DNA of 44,284 nucleotides from an uncultured Methylocystaceae bacterium. GTDB taxonomy: Bacteria; Pseudomonadota; Alphaproteobacteria; Rhizobiales; Beijerinckiaceae. The stretch spans positions 1-44,284 of the forward strand of contig CAIQCB010000044.1 of NCBI GenBank assembly GCA_903870245.1, written 5' to 3'. Below the pieces are notes generated by a model, which saw only the letters and a program-made list of their open reading frames with translations, did no database searches and was not told the origin of the DNA. The number at the start of each line of letters is the position of its first letter. Position 1 is the first letter of the stretch. Shown in pieces: positions 6,579-14,146 of this stretch. The position numbers and the translations under genes were made by a program.

Positions 6579-7055
6579 ATGCGGGGCGACGCCAAGGTAA
6601 TCGAATATTTAAATCGTGGATTGCGGGCCGAACTTACGGCCGTGAACCAGTATTGGCTGCATTATCGTATCTTCGAGAACTGGGGCTTGAAGGATCTCGG
6701 CAAAAAATGGCGCGAGGAGTCCATCGAGGAGATGCGCCACGCCGACTCCTTCGCGGAGAGAATACTCTTCCTTGAAGGCTTCCCGAACATGCAGGTACTC
6801 GATCCGATGCGGATTGGACAGTCGGTCGAAGAGATTCTTCGCGCCGATCTTCAGACCGAGATCGAGGCGCGCAACAATTATATTGAAGCCGCCTCCTATT
6901 GTTTTTCAGTAAACGACCGCGTGTCGGAAAAACTGTTTGAAAGCATCATCAAGAGCGAAGAGGGTCACATCGATTTCCTTGAAACCCAGCTTGAACTGAT
7001 CAAACAGCTTGGAGTGCAGCTCTATTCTCAAAAACATATGGGCGGGCTGGAGTAG
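6579..7055 (+). CDS. bfr: bacterioferritin
   Basis: Bacterioferritin forms a 24-subunit haem-containing shell in the cytoplasm that oxidises Fe(II) and stores it as a ferric mineral. The 158-aa length is standard. The ferroxidase ligands are in place: Glu18 (AELT), Glu51 and His54 (ESIEEMRHA), Glu in LQTEIEARNN, and Glu/His in SEEGHIDF. Met52, the axial ligand of the inter-subunit haem, is present. The start at 6579 follows GGAGAGGA and matches the family's MRGD/MKGD start. It forms an operon with bfd. Its 3' end is seven bases from the convergent XRE-cupin gene. Confidence 0.97.
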   Translation: MRGDAKVIEYLNRGLRAELTAVNQYWLHYRIFENWGLKDLGKKWREESIEEMRHADSFAERILFLEGFPNMQVLDPMRIGQSVEEILRADLQTEIEARNNYIEAASYCFSVNDRVSEKLFESIIKSEEGHIDFLETQLELIKQLGVQLYSQKHMGGLE

Positions 7056-7068
7056 GACGACCTACTCC
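7049..7068. terminator. 8-bp hairpin shared by two convergent stop codons
   Basis: GGAGTAGG (7049-7056) and CCTACTCC (7061-7068) form a perfect stem with a four-base loop. The left arm includes the bfr stop codon and the right arm the stop codon of the opposing XRE-cupin gene. No T-run follows on either strand, so it may stabilise 3' ends rather than act as a classical terminator. Confidence 0.4.
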
Positions 7069-7679
7069 ATCACTGCCGCCTTGAGAATGCAGACCATGTT
7101 CGCTTGCGCCGGAAGCGCGCCGGAATTGCGGATGATATGCGGCCGGTCGCAACGATAGCGCAGCGTTTCGCCGGCCTTTACGCTTTCTTTCACGCCGGCG
7201 ACCTCGACTTCAAGAACGCCGGCGCGCACGGAGAGGCATTCCACAGATCCGCGCTGATGCGCTTCCGACGCCAGCACCCCGCCGGCGTCGGCGGACAACT
7301 CATAACATTGCAGCCAGTCAACCGTCTTGATCCAGCCGATGATCTCCAGCCGACACTTGCCATCGTCGGAGAGAAGTATCGGCGTATCGGTGCGTGAGGT
7401 TTTTTCTAGGAAAGGCTCGTCCTCGGCGGTTTGCAGGACTCGCTCGATCGAGACGTCCAGCGCCTGGGCGAGACGCCAGATCGTGGCGAGCGTTGGGTTT
7501 GTCTCGTTGCGCTCGATCTGGCTGATGATCGATTTCGCGACGCCCGATTGTTGAGAAAGTTCCGAGAGCGACAGATTATAGGCCTTACGCAGGCGCTGGA
7601 CCGTTTGACCAAGCTGGCCGCTGAGCGCCTGCGCGCCAGCTTCAAGTAATTTCTGCTTTTCCCGTCCTTCGACGCCCAT
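7062..7679 (-). CDS. XRE-family transcriptional regulator with cupin domain
   Basis: A 205-aa regulator. The N-terminal helix-turn-helix lies at about residues 24-80 (VQRLRKAYNLSLSELSQQ; SGVAKSIISQIERNETNPTL). A C-terminal cupin barrel lies at about 105-200 (HQRGSVECLSVRAGVLEVEV and AGETLRYRCDRPHIIRN), probably sensing a small ligand. This is the SutR/PuuR type of architecture, whose members respond to sulfur compounds, amino acids or polyamines. The ligand cannot be read from the sequence. The start at 7679 (MGVEGREKQ) is the first ATG. It is convergent with bfr and divergent from the lipid operon, about 370 bp away; whether it controls that operon is open. Confidence 0.85.
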   Translation of the reverse strand: MGVEGREKQKLLEAGAQALSGQLGQTVQRLRKAYNLSLSELSQQSGVAKSIISQIERNETNPTLATIWRLAQALDVSIERVLQTAEDEPFLEKTSRTDTPILLSDDGKCRLEIIGWIKTVDWLQCYELSADAGGVLASEAHQRGSVECLSVRAGVLEVEVAGVKESVKAGETLRYRCDRPHIIRNSGALPAQANMVCILKAAVME

Positions 7680-8048
7680 GTGAAATCAACTTTGTGCGCT
7701 GGCCGGCGTTCAGAAAACGCCCGATAATCATATTAATATTCCGAACTGATAAAATAAACAATTTTGTTTGTTATAACGAACTTGTCGCGCGCCAAACCCA
7801 AGCCGGCCGTCATCTGTCGAATGACTTCGGCGCCAAGACCGGCCACGCTTGTCAAAAAAACCTAACATAACTGTCATCTCCCGGCGTTTTGGGCGCCGCA
7901 TAAGTCCTGTGCGGCAAAAAAGAGAGTCCGATTCACAAGCGGCCACAAACTCGCTCATCCTCGGGATATCCATCGCTCGAAGCCCAAGCCGAAACATCTG
8001 CCGGTCGCGCGCCGTCAGCAGATTTTACAGAAGGGATCAAGGCTCCCA
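7680..8048. promoter_or_regulatory. divergent promoter region of XRE-cupin gene and lipid operon
   Basis: No gene is visible. The first 100 bases are AT-rich and likely hold the leftward promoter. On the right side CTGTCAT (7871-7877) is preceded by ATAA, matching one half of a PhoB-type box with its spacer; the other half (ACCTAAC) is poor. AAGG at 8039 serves as ribosome binding site for the next gene. Confidence 0.4.
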
Positions 8049-9188
8049 ATGATCATTGCGACATTTCTGGCGTGTCTTTGCGCCTTCATTATCATGATGA
8101 ATCTGATCAGCGTGGCGATCATGGCGAGGAAATGCCGCGCGCGTCCACGAAATCTGGCGGTTCCGAATGACGCTCCGCCGGTGACGATCGTGCGTCCCTT
8201 AAGGGGCCTCGAAGCGTTTAGCGAAGAAATTCTCAGGGCGTCATTTGAACTCGATTATCCGCAATATGAATTGATTTTTTGTGTTCAATCCGAAGACGAT
8301 CCGATTATTCCTCTGGTCAACAGAATGATCGCCGGGCATCAAGATCGCGAAGCCAGGTTGCTGATCGGCGATGATCGCATCAGCGTCAATCCAAAACTCA
8401 ACAATTGCGTCAAGGGGTGGGACGCGGCCCGTTATGATTATGTGATTCTCGCCGACTCGAACGCCCTGCCGCCAATCGATTACATCCAGACGATGCTGGC
8501 GGCCTTTCAGGAGGACACGGCCCTCACGGTTTCCATGCCTATCGGCTCGCGCCCGGCAAGTTTCTGGGCCCTCGTCGAATGCGCAATCCTGAACACCTTT
8601 CAGGCCCGCTGGCAGTACGGCGCCGAGGCGATCGGCATTGGTTTCGCGCAGGGCAAAAATATGATGTGGCGGCGGGAAGTGCTTGATCGCGCCGGCGGCC
8701 TTGCCGCATTGGGCGCGGAAGTCGCGGAAGACGCCGCTGCGACAAAAATCGTGCGAGCCCGGAATATGCGCGTTCGATTGGTCGATATGCCGTTCGAGCA
8801 GCCGTTGGGCGCGCGAACCGCGCAAGAAGTGTATACGCGTCATGCGCGTTGGTCGAGATTAAGACGCGCTACATTCCCGGCCTATTACGCTCCTGAAATC
8901 ATGAACGGTAGTTTTGTCGCCGTTTTGAGCGGCGCCATCGCCGCGCAGGGTTTTGGATTTGATCCGCTCGTTGCAGCAGCGATAATTATTTCGCTACTTC
9001 ACGGGTCAGAACTAGTGCTGGCAAAAATATGCGGATTTGTCCTTGAGTGGAGAACGCCATTTGCGCTGGCAATTCGTGATCTGCTTTTGCCTGTGATTTT
9101 TATCGATGGATTGATTTTCGATAATTTTTCCTGGCATGGCGAGGCGATGACGGTGCGGGAGCCCAGAGACGCGCTCAAGACCAGTTGA
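8049..9188 (+). CDS. family 21 glycosyltransferase (ceramide/diacylglycerol type)
   Basis: A membrane-bound GT-A enzyme of family GT21, which transfers sugar from a UDP-sugar to ceramide or, in rhizobial Pgt enzymes, to diacylglycerol-based lipids. The 379-aa protein has an N-terminal membrane anchor (residues 1-25). It carries the full family signature: D1 in QSEDDP, D2 in LADSNA, D3 in AEDAAA, and the (Q/R)xxRW motif as RHARW. Hydrophobic segments follow at about 295-360 (SFVAVLSGAIAAQGF; LLLPVIFIDGLIF). It is the first gene of a likely operon with a PlcP-like phospholipase and a GT4 enzyme. In that setting glycosylation of diacylglycerol is more likely than of ceramide, but the acceptor is not proven. 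Confidence 0.85.
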   Translation: MIIATFLACLCAFIIMMNLISVAIMARKCRARPRNLAVPNDAPPVTIVRPLRGLEAFSEEILRASFELDYPQYELIFCVQSEDDPIIPLVNRMIAGHQDREARLLIGDDRISVNPKLNNCVKGWDAARYDYVILADSNALPPIDYIQTMLAAFQEDTALTVSMPIGSRPASFWALVECAILNTFQARWQYGAEAIGIGFAQGKNMMWRREVLDRAGGLAALGAEVAEDAAATKIVRARNMRVRLVDMPFEQPLGARTAQEVYTRHARWSRLRRATFPAYYAPEIMNGSFVAVLSGAIAAQGFGFDPLVAAAIIISLLHGSELVLAKICGFVLEWRTPFALAIRDLLLPVIFIDGLIFDNFSWHGEAMTVREPRDALKTS

Positions 9189-9250
9189 GCAAGCTCTTCT
9201 GTGATTAGTGATTGCACGCCAGCGCCCGTCCGATCCTTGAGAGACGCAGT

Positions 9251-9261
9251 CTGTCATAAAT
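9251..9261 (+). promoter_or_regulatory. PhoB-box-like half site upstream of plcP
   Basis: CTGTCATAAAT matches the first 11 bases of the PhoB box consensus CTGTCATA(A/T)A(A/T) exactly. The second half that should follow (GTGCATT) is weak. The site is 54 bases before the ATG of the PlcP-like gene, which is where phosphate-starvation control would be expected. Confidence 0.4.
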
Positions 9262-9314
9262 GTGCATTAGAATTTGTTTAACTTTTCACCAATGGAATCG
9301 TGGAGCATCGAAAA

Positions 9315-10157
9315 ATGACTCGATCCGTGATCGATGTTGAAGATGAGAGCGTATCGCGATTTCGAACTATTTTTCTGTCCGATCTGCATCTAGGCGCCAA
9401 ATCAGCGCAGGCTGATCTGCTTCTTGACTTTCTCAAACATCATGACGCCGAAACAATTTACCTTGTCGGCGATATTGTCGATGGATGGCAATTGAAAAAG
9501 GGCTGGCATTGGCCCCAGGCTCACAATGACGTCGTACAGAAAATATTGCGCAAGGCGCGCAAGGGCGCGCGGGTAATTTATGTTCCGGGCAATCATGACG
9601 AATTTGCGCGCGGGTACACCGGGCTGACATTTGGCGGCATTGATGTCCTTCCGGAAGTTGTTCACGAGAGCGCCGATGGACGCAAATTTCTCGTCATACA
9701 TGGCGATCAATTCGATATCGTCGTTTGCAACGCCCGTTGGTTGGCGTTGCTGGGCGATTGGGCCTACCAACTCGCCATCGCGGCCAACACCTGGTTCAAT
9801 CGGCTGCGTCGGCTGTTTGGCGTCGGCTACTGGTCGCTCTCGGCATGGGCCAAAATGAAAGTGAAAAACGCTGTCAATTTTATTGGAGATTACGAAAAAA
9901 CCCTTGCCTCCGAAGCGGCGCGGCGTGGCGTCGATGGCGTCATCTGCGGCCATATTCACCACGCTGCAATACGGATGATTGACAATATCCTTTACGTCAA
10001 TACGGGGGATTTTGTTGAAAGCTGCTCGGCGATTGTCGAGCATGCGGATGGTCGATTGGAAATCGTTTATTGGCGCACCACCGCAGCCGAACGCGTGATC
10101 GCGATTCCGGGCGAAAAATTCAAGGCCCTGCCCTCGCCACGGGCGAAGGCGGCCTGA
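9315..10157 (+). CDS. plcP: PlcP-like metallophosphoesterase (phospholipase C)
   Basis: A 280-aa calcineurin-like phosphoesterase close to LpxH, in the subgroup that includes PlcP of Sinorhizobium. PlcP cleaves phosphatidylcholine and related phospholipids to diacylglycerol during phosphate starvation. The metal-binding blocks are complete: SDLHLGA (residues about 22-28), GDIVDGW, PGNHDE, HGD and CGHIHHA. The stretches WPQAHNDVVQK and YWSLSAWAK are typical of this subgroup. The start at 9315 has GGAG ten bases upstream; a GTG at 9300 is less likely. The stop overlaps the next gene's start (TGATG). Databases usually label such proteins UDP-2,3-diacylglucosamine diphosphatase; the operon with two lipid glycosyltransferases favours PlcP. 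Confidence 0.75.
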   Translation: MTRSVIDVEDESVSRFRTIFLSDLHLGAKSAQADLLLDFLKHHDAETIYLVGDIVDGWQLKKGWHWPQAHNDVVQKILRKARKGARVIYVPGNHDEFARGYTGLTFGGIDVLPEVVHESADGRKFLVIHGDQFDIVVCNARWLALLGDWAYQLAIAANTWFNRLRRLFGVGYWSLSAWAKMKVKNAVNFIGDYEKTLASEAARRGVDGVICGHIHHAAIRMIDNILYVNTGDFVESCSAIVEHADGRLEIVYWRTTAAERVIAIPGEKFKALPSPRAKAA

Positions 10158-11236
10158 TGCGCATTCTTGTCGCCACCGACGCCTGGCGGCCACAGGTGAA
10201 CGGCGTCGTCCGTTCACTCGAGGCTCTGGCGGCATCGTTACGGAACAGGGGGGTCGAAATTGATTTCCTGACCCCGCAGGATTTCAGATCTTTCCCCTTG
10301 CCGGGATATCGCGAAATTTCCCTTGCGCTGCCGTGGCCAAGCCTCGTGCGTCGTCGTATCGAGAGAGGCTACGATCATATTCACATCGCCACCGAGGGGC
10401 CTATCGGACAGGTGGTTCGGACAATTTGCCTGCGCGAGGGAGTGTGTTTCACAACGAGCTTCCATACGCTGTTTCCAGAGTATATCCAGGCGCGCTGCGG
10501 TTTACCCCCGTCAATCGCCTATGCGGCGCTCAGACGTTTCCACAATGCTGGCGCCGGAACCATGGTCTCGACGCCAGGTCTGGCGCGTCATCTCGACGGT
10601 CGGGGATTTCGACGTCTATTGCGTTGGTCGCGCGGCGTCGATCACACATTGTTTTCACCCAGGAAGGCCGCGACGCTCGGATTGCCGCGACCGATATTTT
10701 TATATGCAGGACGATTGTCGGTTGAAAAAAATCTTGAAGCTTTTCTCGCCCTCGATCTGCCGGGTTCGAAGGTGGTGGTCGGCGACGGTCCAGCGGCGCC
10801 TGGACTCAGGACACGGTTTCCTGACACGCATTTCATGGGACTAAAGACCGGCGAAGAGCTGGCCCCCATTTACGCCGCGTCCGATGTTTTTGTTTTCCCC
10901 AGCCGCACCGATACTTTTGGCATGGTCTTGCTGGAGGCCCTCGCCTGCGGCTTGCCAATCGCGGCGTTTCCGGTGATGGGACCGCTCGATGTGATTGGCG
11001 CGAGCGGCGCCGGCGCTCTCGACGCTGACTTGCGCGCCGCAGCGCTTGCGGCGCTCGATATTTCCCGCGACTGCGCGCGGGCGCGGGCGCTGACTTTCAA
11101 CTGGGACGAATGCGCGGGACAATTTCTTGACAATGTCGCCTATGCCCATGGGGCGATCACGCTCGGCGCCGTAGGCGTCGAACCCTGGTTGAAGCCCGTG
11201 GAAGTAGCGGGACGGCATCGTTCGGCGCCAACCTGA
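10157..11236 (+). CDS. GT4 glycosyltransferase, probable Agt-like glycolipid synthase
   Basis: A 359-aa GT-B glycosyltransferase. The N-terminal acceptor domain begins with MRILVATDAWRPQVNGVVRS; the glycine-rich NGVVR loop is typical of lipid-directed GT4 enzymes such as PimB, SqdX and Agt. The C-terminal donor domain has YAGRLSVEKN and the motif FPSRTDTFGMVLLEALACG (about residues 253-271), in which the usual first Glu is Asp, as in related lipid enzymes. It overlaps plcP by one base. In Agrobacterium and marine bacteria a plcP-agt pair makes monoglucosyl- and glucuronosyl-diacylglycerol from PlcP-released diacylglycerol. By analogy this gene should supply the first sugar and the GT21 enzyme may extend it. 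No membrane segment is seen. Confidence 0.78.
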   Translation: MRILVATDAWRPQVNGVVRSLEALAASLRNRGVEIDFLTPQDFRSFPLPGYREISLALPWPSLVRRRIERGYDHIHIATEGPIGQVVRTICLREGVCFTTSFHTLFPEYIQARCGLPPSIAYAALRRFHNAGAGTMVSTPGLARHLDGRGFRRLLRWSRGVDHTLFSPRKAATLGLPRPIFLYAGRLSVEKNLEAFLALDLPGSKVVVGDGPAAPGLRTRFPDTHFMGLKTGEELAPIYAASDVFVFPSRTDTFGMVLLEALACGLPIAAFPVMGPLDVIGASGAGALDADLRAAALAALDISRDCARARALTFNWDECAGQFLDNVAYAHGAITLGAVGVEPWLKPVEVAGRHRSAPT

Positions 11237-11303
11237 CGGCGCATCCCATCGCGCGACATTATCGGCTATAATCGGACCCGGAATTTGAGAGAACGGGGTT
11301 GCG

Positions 11304-12086
11304 ATGAGCCTGAGCGGGGATGAAATCGAACGATATGCGCGGCACCTGGTGCTGCGCGATATCGGCGGCCCCGGACAGCAACGACTCAAAAACGCCCGGG
11401 TGCTCGCCGTCGGCGCCGGGGGGCTTGGGGCGCCGCTCCTGCAATATCTTGCCGCCGCCGGGGTCGGGGTGATCGGAGTCGTCGACGATGATCGGATCGC
11501 GTTGTCGAATCTGCAGCGACAGGTGATCCATTCCACGGAAGATGTCGGCCGACTCAAGACGGATAGCGCGCGTGAGGCGATAACGCGCCTGAATCCGAAT
11601 ATCCTAGTTGAGACCCATCCGCTGCGTCTTGACGAAACCAACGCCCGCGCTTTGATCGCGCGATACGACATTGTTGCGGACGGGTCGGACAATTTTGCAA
11701 CCCGATATCTGGTGTCAGACAGTTGTTTTTACGAGAAGCGGCCGCTTGTGACCGCGGCGCTCGGTGGTTTCGACGCCTCTCTGACGACGCTCCGTCCCTT
11801 TGAAGTCGGCCCGGATGGGCGGCCAAATCCAACCTATCGTTGTCTGTTTCCAGAACCTCCGCCGTCCGGAGCTACGCCCGGTTGCGAGGAGGCAGGCGTT
11901 TTGGGCGCGCTCGCCGGCGTTGTCGGCGCCATGATGGCGCTGGAAGTTGTGCGCGAGATCGTTGGATTTGGGGAAGGGCTTGTCGGCAGGCTGATTCTGA
12001 TTGACGCGCGCGCCATGCGTTTCGAAACCCTGCGCTATGCGCAGGATCCCGACAATCCCTTAAATGGCGTCAGCGCGCCGCGATGA
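11304..12086 (+). CDS. MoeB/ThiF-like adenylyltransferase without zinc site
   Basis: An E1-like enzyme that activates the C-terminus of a ubiquitin-like sulfur carrier (MoaD or ThiS) with ATP. The 260-aa protein has the nucleotide-binding loop GAGGLGAPLLQYLAAAG (residues about 34-50), DDDRIALSNLQRQ with the catalytic Arg/Gln residues, and DGSDNFATRYL. The family's structural zinc site is degraded: the first pair reads TYRC in place of CxxC and the second reads DNPLNG where homologues have DCPxCG. A Cys remains in TPGCEEAG. A TATAAT sequence at about 11267 could be its -10 box. Its 3' end overlaps the convergent RidA gene by 17 bases. Which pathway it serves (molybdopterin or thiamine) is not evident. 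Confidence 0.85.
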   Translation: MSLSGDEIERYARHLVLRDIGGPGQQRLKNARVLAVGAGGLGAPLLQYLAAAGVGVIGVVDDDRIALSNLQRQVIHSTEDVGRLKTDSAREAITRLNPNILVETHPLRLDETNARALIARYDIVADGSDNFATRYLVSDSCFYEKRPLVTAALGGFDASLTTLRPFEVGPDGRPNPTYRCLFPEPPPSGATPGCEEAGVLGALAGVVGAMMALEVVREIVGFGEGLVGRLILIDARAMRFETLRYAQDPDNPLNGVSAPR

Positions 12087-12423
12087 CTGCGATCTCGACC
12101 TTGTAATCCGGGGTCACGAGCTTCGCCTCAATGGTGGCGCGCGCCGGCGGGTTTGTCTTATCAACCCAGACATCCCAGACGCTGTTCATCTCGGCGAAGG
12201 TCGAAATGTCCGACAAGTAGATCGTCGCTGACAGGATTTTGGTTTTCTCGCTGCCTAGTTCGGCGAGAATGTCGTCGATCAGTCCCAGGATTTCACGCGT
12301 CTGGTCAGCGACGGGGCCGCCTTTGGTTTTCTCAGCTACCTGGCCGGCGGTGTAGATTGTCTGACCGTGGATGACCGCCTTGCTCATGCGGGGACCCACG
12401 CCTATGCGCCTGATGTCGTTCAT
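12070..12423 (-). CDS. RidA family protein
   Basis: RidA/YjgF proteins are small trimeric enzymes that hydrolyse reactive enamine/imine intermediates released by PLP enzymes. This one has 117 aa. The core HGQTIYTAGQVAEKTKGGPVADQTREIL is typical, followed by VWVDKTNPPARATIEAKLV with the conserved Arg that binds the substrate carboxylate, then YKVEIAVIAAR with the conserved Glu. The start at 12423 has GGGAGAAG directly upstream; a longer frame to 12576 is not supported. The archetypal RidA has 'P-x-R' with PARATI, which is present. Convergent with, and slightly overlapping, the MoeB-like gene. It stands alone, so its PLP-enzyme partner cannot be named. Confidence 0.9.
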   Translation of the reverse strand: MNDIRRIGVGPRMSKAVIHGQTIYTAGQVAEKTKGGPVADQTREILGLIDDILAELGSEKTKILSATIYLSDISTFAEMNSVWDVWVDKTNPPARATIEAKLVTPDYKVEIAVIAAR

Positions 12424-12940
12424 TTCTTCTCCCGGAATCAGCAATGCTTTCGTTATCTGTCCTTTTCGCGGGCGAATGTGAAATGACATCTGCACAACAG
12501 CGCGAAGAGAATTCAGACCGGACCACAGATCAGTTTCCGTATGAACTGCTCTAGGCGATGCGTCGAATCGGAGCAAGATCGGGGCAAATCAGTTCAGGCG
12601 ACAGCTCCGGTCCAGCAAAATCTCCTTAAAACGGACGGCCTTCCCCGACTCTTTTGCCGCTGGTCGCGGCGGCCGGAATTTAAATCAATTTTTATCTTTT
12701 GGACGAAAAATGCCCGCATGTTTGGACCTGCGAACTTCGCTAAGGAATAATGGCAATAAAATCAACTAATTGCGGGAATGCTCGACGCTTCTCGCGGCCA
12801 CATAACCGGCCCAGAATCGCCCTAATGCGGCGCGAACAATGCCATCAATGGGTGATTTGCTGCTTGCCTGTGGCGGTTTTGACACGGTTTTGCTGCGGGG
12901 ATGCGCCCGTGGTTAACAAAGAATTTCATGTGAGGGGCGG
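12424..12940. other. intergenic region, no gene seen
   Basis: 517 bases between the divergent RidA and DUF2778 genes. Short open frames here lack ribosome binding sites and a coding look. GAGGGGCGG at the right end is the ribosome binding site of the next gene. An AT-rich patch around 12670-12770 may hold promoters. Confidence 0.4.
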
Positions 12941-14023
12941 ATGACAAAAGCAATTGAATCGCAACTGGCGTCGCTGACATCCGGGCGCCTGCCGCCGGGC
13001 AGGAAAACTCAACAACTTCTCTTGAGCGGTTCGGCGATGGTGGCCTGTCTCGCAACGGGCGTTTGGTTATTGCAGACCCGTCCCGTCGCGACCGTAGAGG
13101 TCGCCGACGCGCAGCAAGGCGTCCTGGCGACGGCGGCCAGCAACGCCGCCGGCCCCGTGCTGGTCGACGTTCGCGGCGCCGCTAATCTAAGGCCCGTCGC
13201 CCAAATCAAGACAATCCGACCCGCCGGAAAAATTTCGGTGGCTCCGGTCACGCCGCCGCCTATCGCAGGGGCGGCTTTCGAGACTGCGCCGCCTCAGGCG
13301 ACGACGGCCTCGGTTGAGGGCGAAGTTACGCTGACGCCGATGCCGCCGCGACGTCCGAGCGCCGCCGAGATTAAAACCCTCGCAGAAAGCAATCGCCCGG
13401 CGTTGCCGACCCGCGTTTCCGGTCTGCCCTTCCGCCGCACGCCGGTCGCGACTGCCGCACCGGTCGACAATCGTAACTTCCTCGAAAAATTCTTCGGTAT
13501 TGGCGAGCCTTCCGGTCCGCCCGCGCGCGGCGGTCAGGCGCTGGCCTACGCTGCCCAGGAAACGATCGCGACCGGACGCTCGCTACTCGGCAATATACCG
13601 ACAGGCTCCTCAACCGGCGCGGCGGTCGCGGCGGCGCGTTACGACAATCACACCGCCGTTTACGATATCTCCGCCAAGACCGTTTATCTGCCGGATGGCA
13701 CGCGTCTGGAGGCGCATTCGGGTCTCGGAGATCGGCTCGACGACCCGCGTTTCGTCAGCGAACGCATGAAGGGGCCGACGCCGCCGCATATTTACGAGCT
13801 GACTCCGCGCGAGGCCCTGTTCCATGGGGTTCCCGCCCTCCGTCTCAATCCGGTTGGCGGCGGCGGCGCAATCTATGGACGCGCCGGCCTTTTGGCTCAT
13901 ACCTACATGCTGGGTCCGAACGGCGACTCAAATGGTTGCGTGTCTTTCCGGGATTATTACGCTTTTCTGCGCGCGTATCAGAGCGGAATGGTTAAACGCT
14001 TGGCCGTTGTGGCGCGTCTGTGA
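12941..14023 (+). CDS. DUF2778 envelope protein
   Basis: 360 aa with a single N-terminal membrane anchor (LLLSGSAMVACLATGVWLL, about residues 26-44), a long Pro/Ala-rich linker (about 50-230), and a C-terminal DUF2778 domain from about 235. The domain starts YDISAKTVYLPDGTRLEAHSG and includes GRAGLLAHTYMLGP and NGDSNGCVSFRDY. The His and the S-x-G-C-x-S motif resemble an L,D-transpeptidase-like catalytic centre, so a role in cell-wall cross-linking or modification in the periplasm is inferred; the family has no assigned activity that I know of. Several such proteins are usual in Hyphomicrobiales genomes. GAGGGGCGG provides the ribosome binding site. Confidence 0.88.
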   Translation: MTKAIESQLASLTSGRLPPGRKTQQLLLSGSAMVACLATGVWLLQTRPVATVEVADAQQGVLATAASNAAGPVLVDVRGAANLRPVAQIKTIRPAGKISVAPVTPPPIAGAAFETAPPQATTASVEGEVTLTPMPPRRPSAAEIKTLAESNRPALPTRVSGLPFRRTPVATAAPVDNRNFLEKFFGIGEPSGPPARGGQALAYAAQETIATGRSLLGNIPTGSSTGAAVAAARYDNHTAVYDISAKTVYLPDGTRLEAHSGLGDRLDDPRFVSERMKGPTPPHIYELTPREALFHGVPALRLNPVGGGGAIYGRAGLLAHTYMLGPNGDSNGCVSFRDYYAFLRAYQSGMVKRLAVVARL

Positions 14024-14034
14024 AGTTAAGACAC

Positions 14035-14065
14035 GTCCGGGCCGGCCCACGTCGGCGGCCCGGAC
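14035..14065. terminator. hairpin between convergent genes
   Basis: A 9-bp perfect GC-rich inverted repeat, GTCCGGGCC (14035-14043) with GGCCCGGAC (14057-14065), lies 12 bases past the DUF2778 stop. The 3' side (ATTTCGTA) has only a weak T-run. It probably ends the rightward transcript. Confidence 0.55.
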
Positions 14066-14146
14066 CATTTCGTATAACTGGACCAATATCTTAAAATATC
14101 CGGCGCCGGAGATTGAACGCGCGGAGCCGATATTTTCCCAGGACGC

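Noticed and set aside
10323-10844. Alternative plus-strand open frame inside the GT4 gene
   Set aside because: It is a GC-driven shadow; the GT4 frame carries all conserved motifs.
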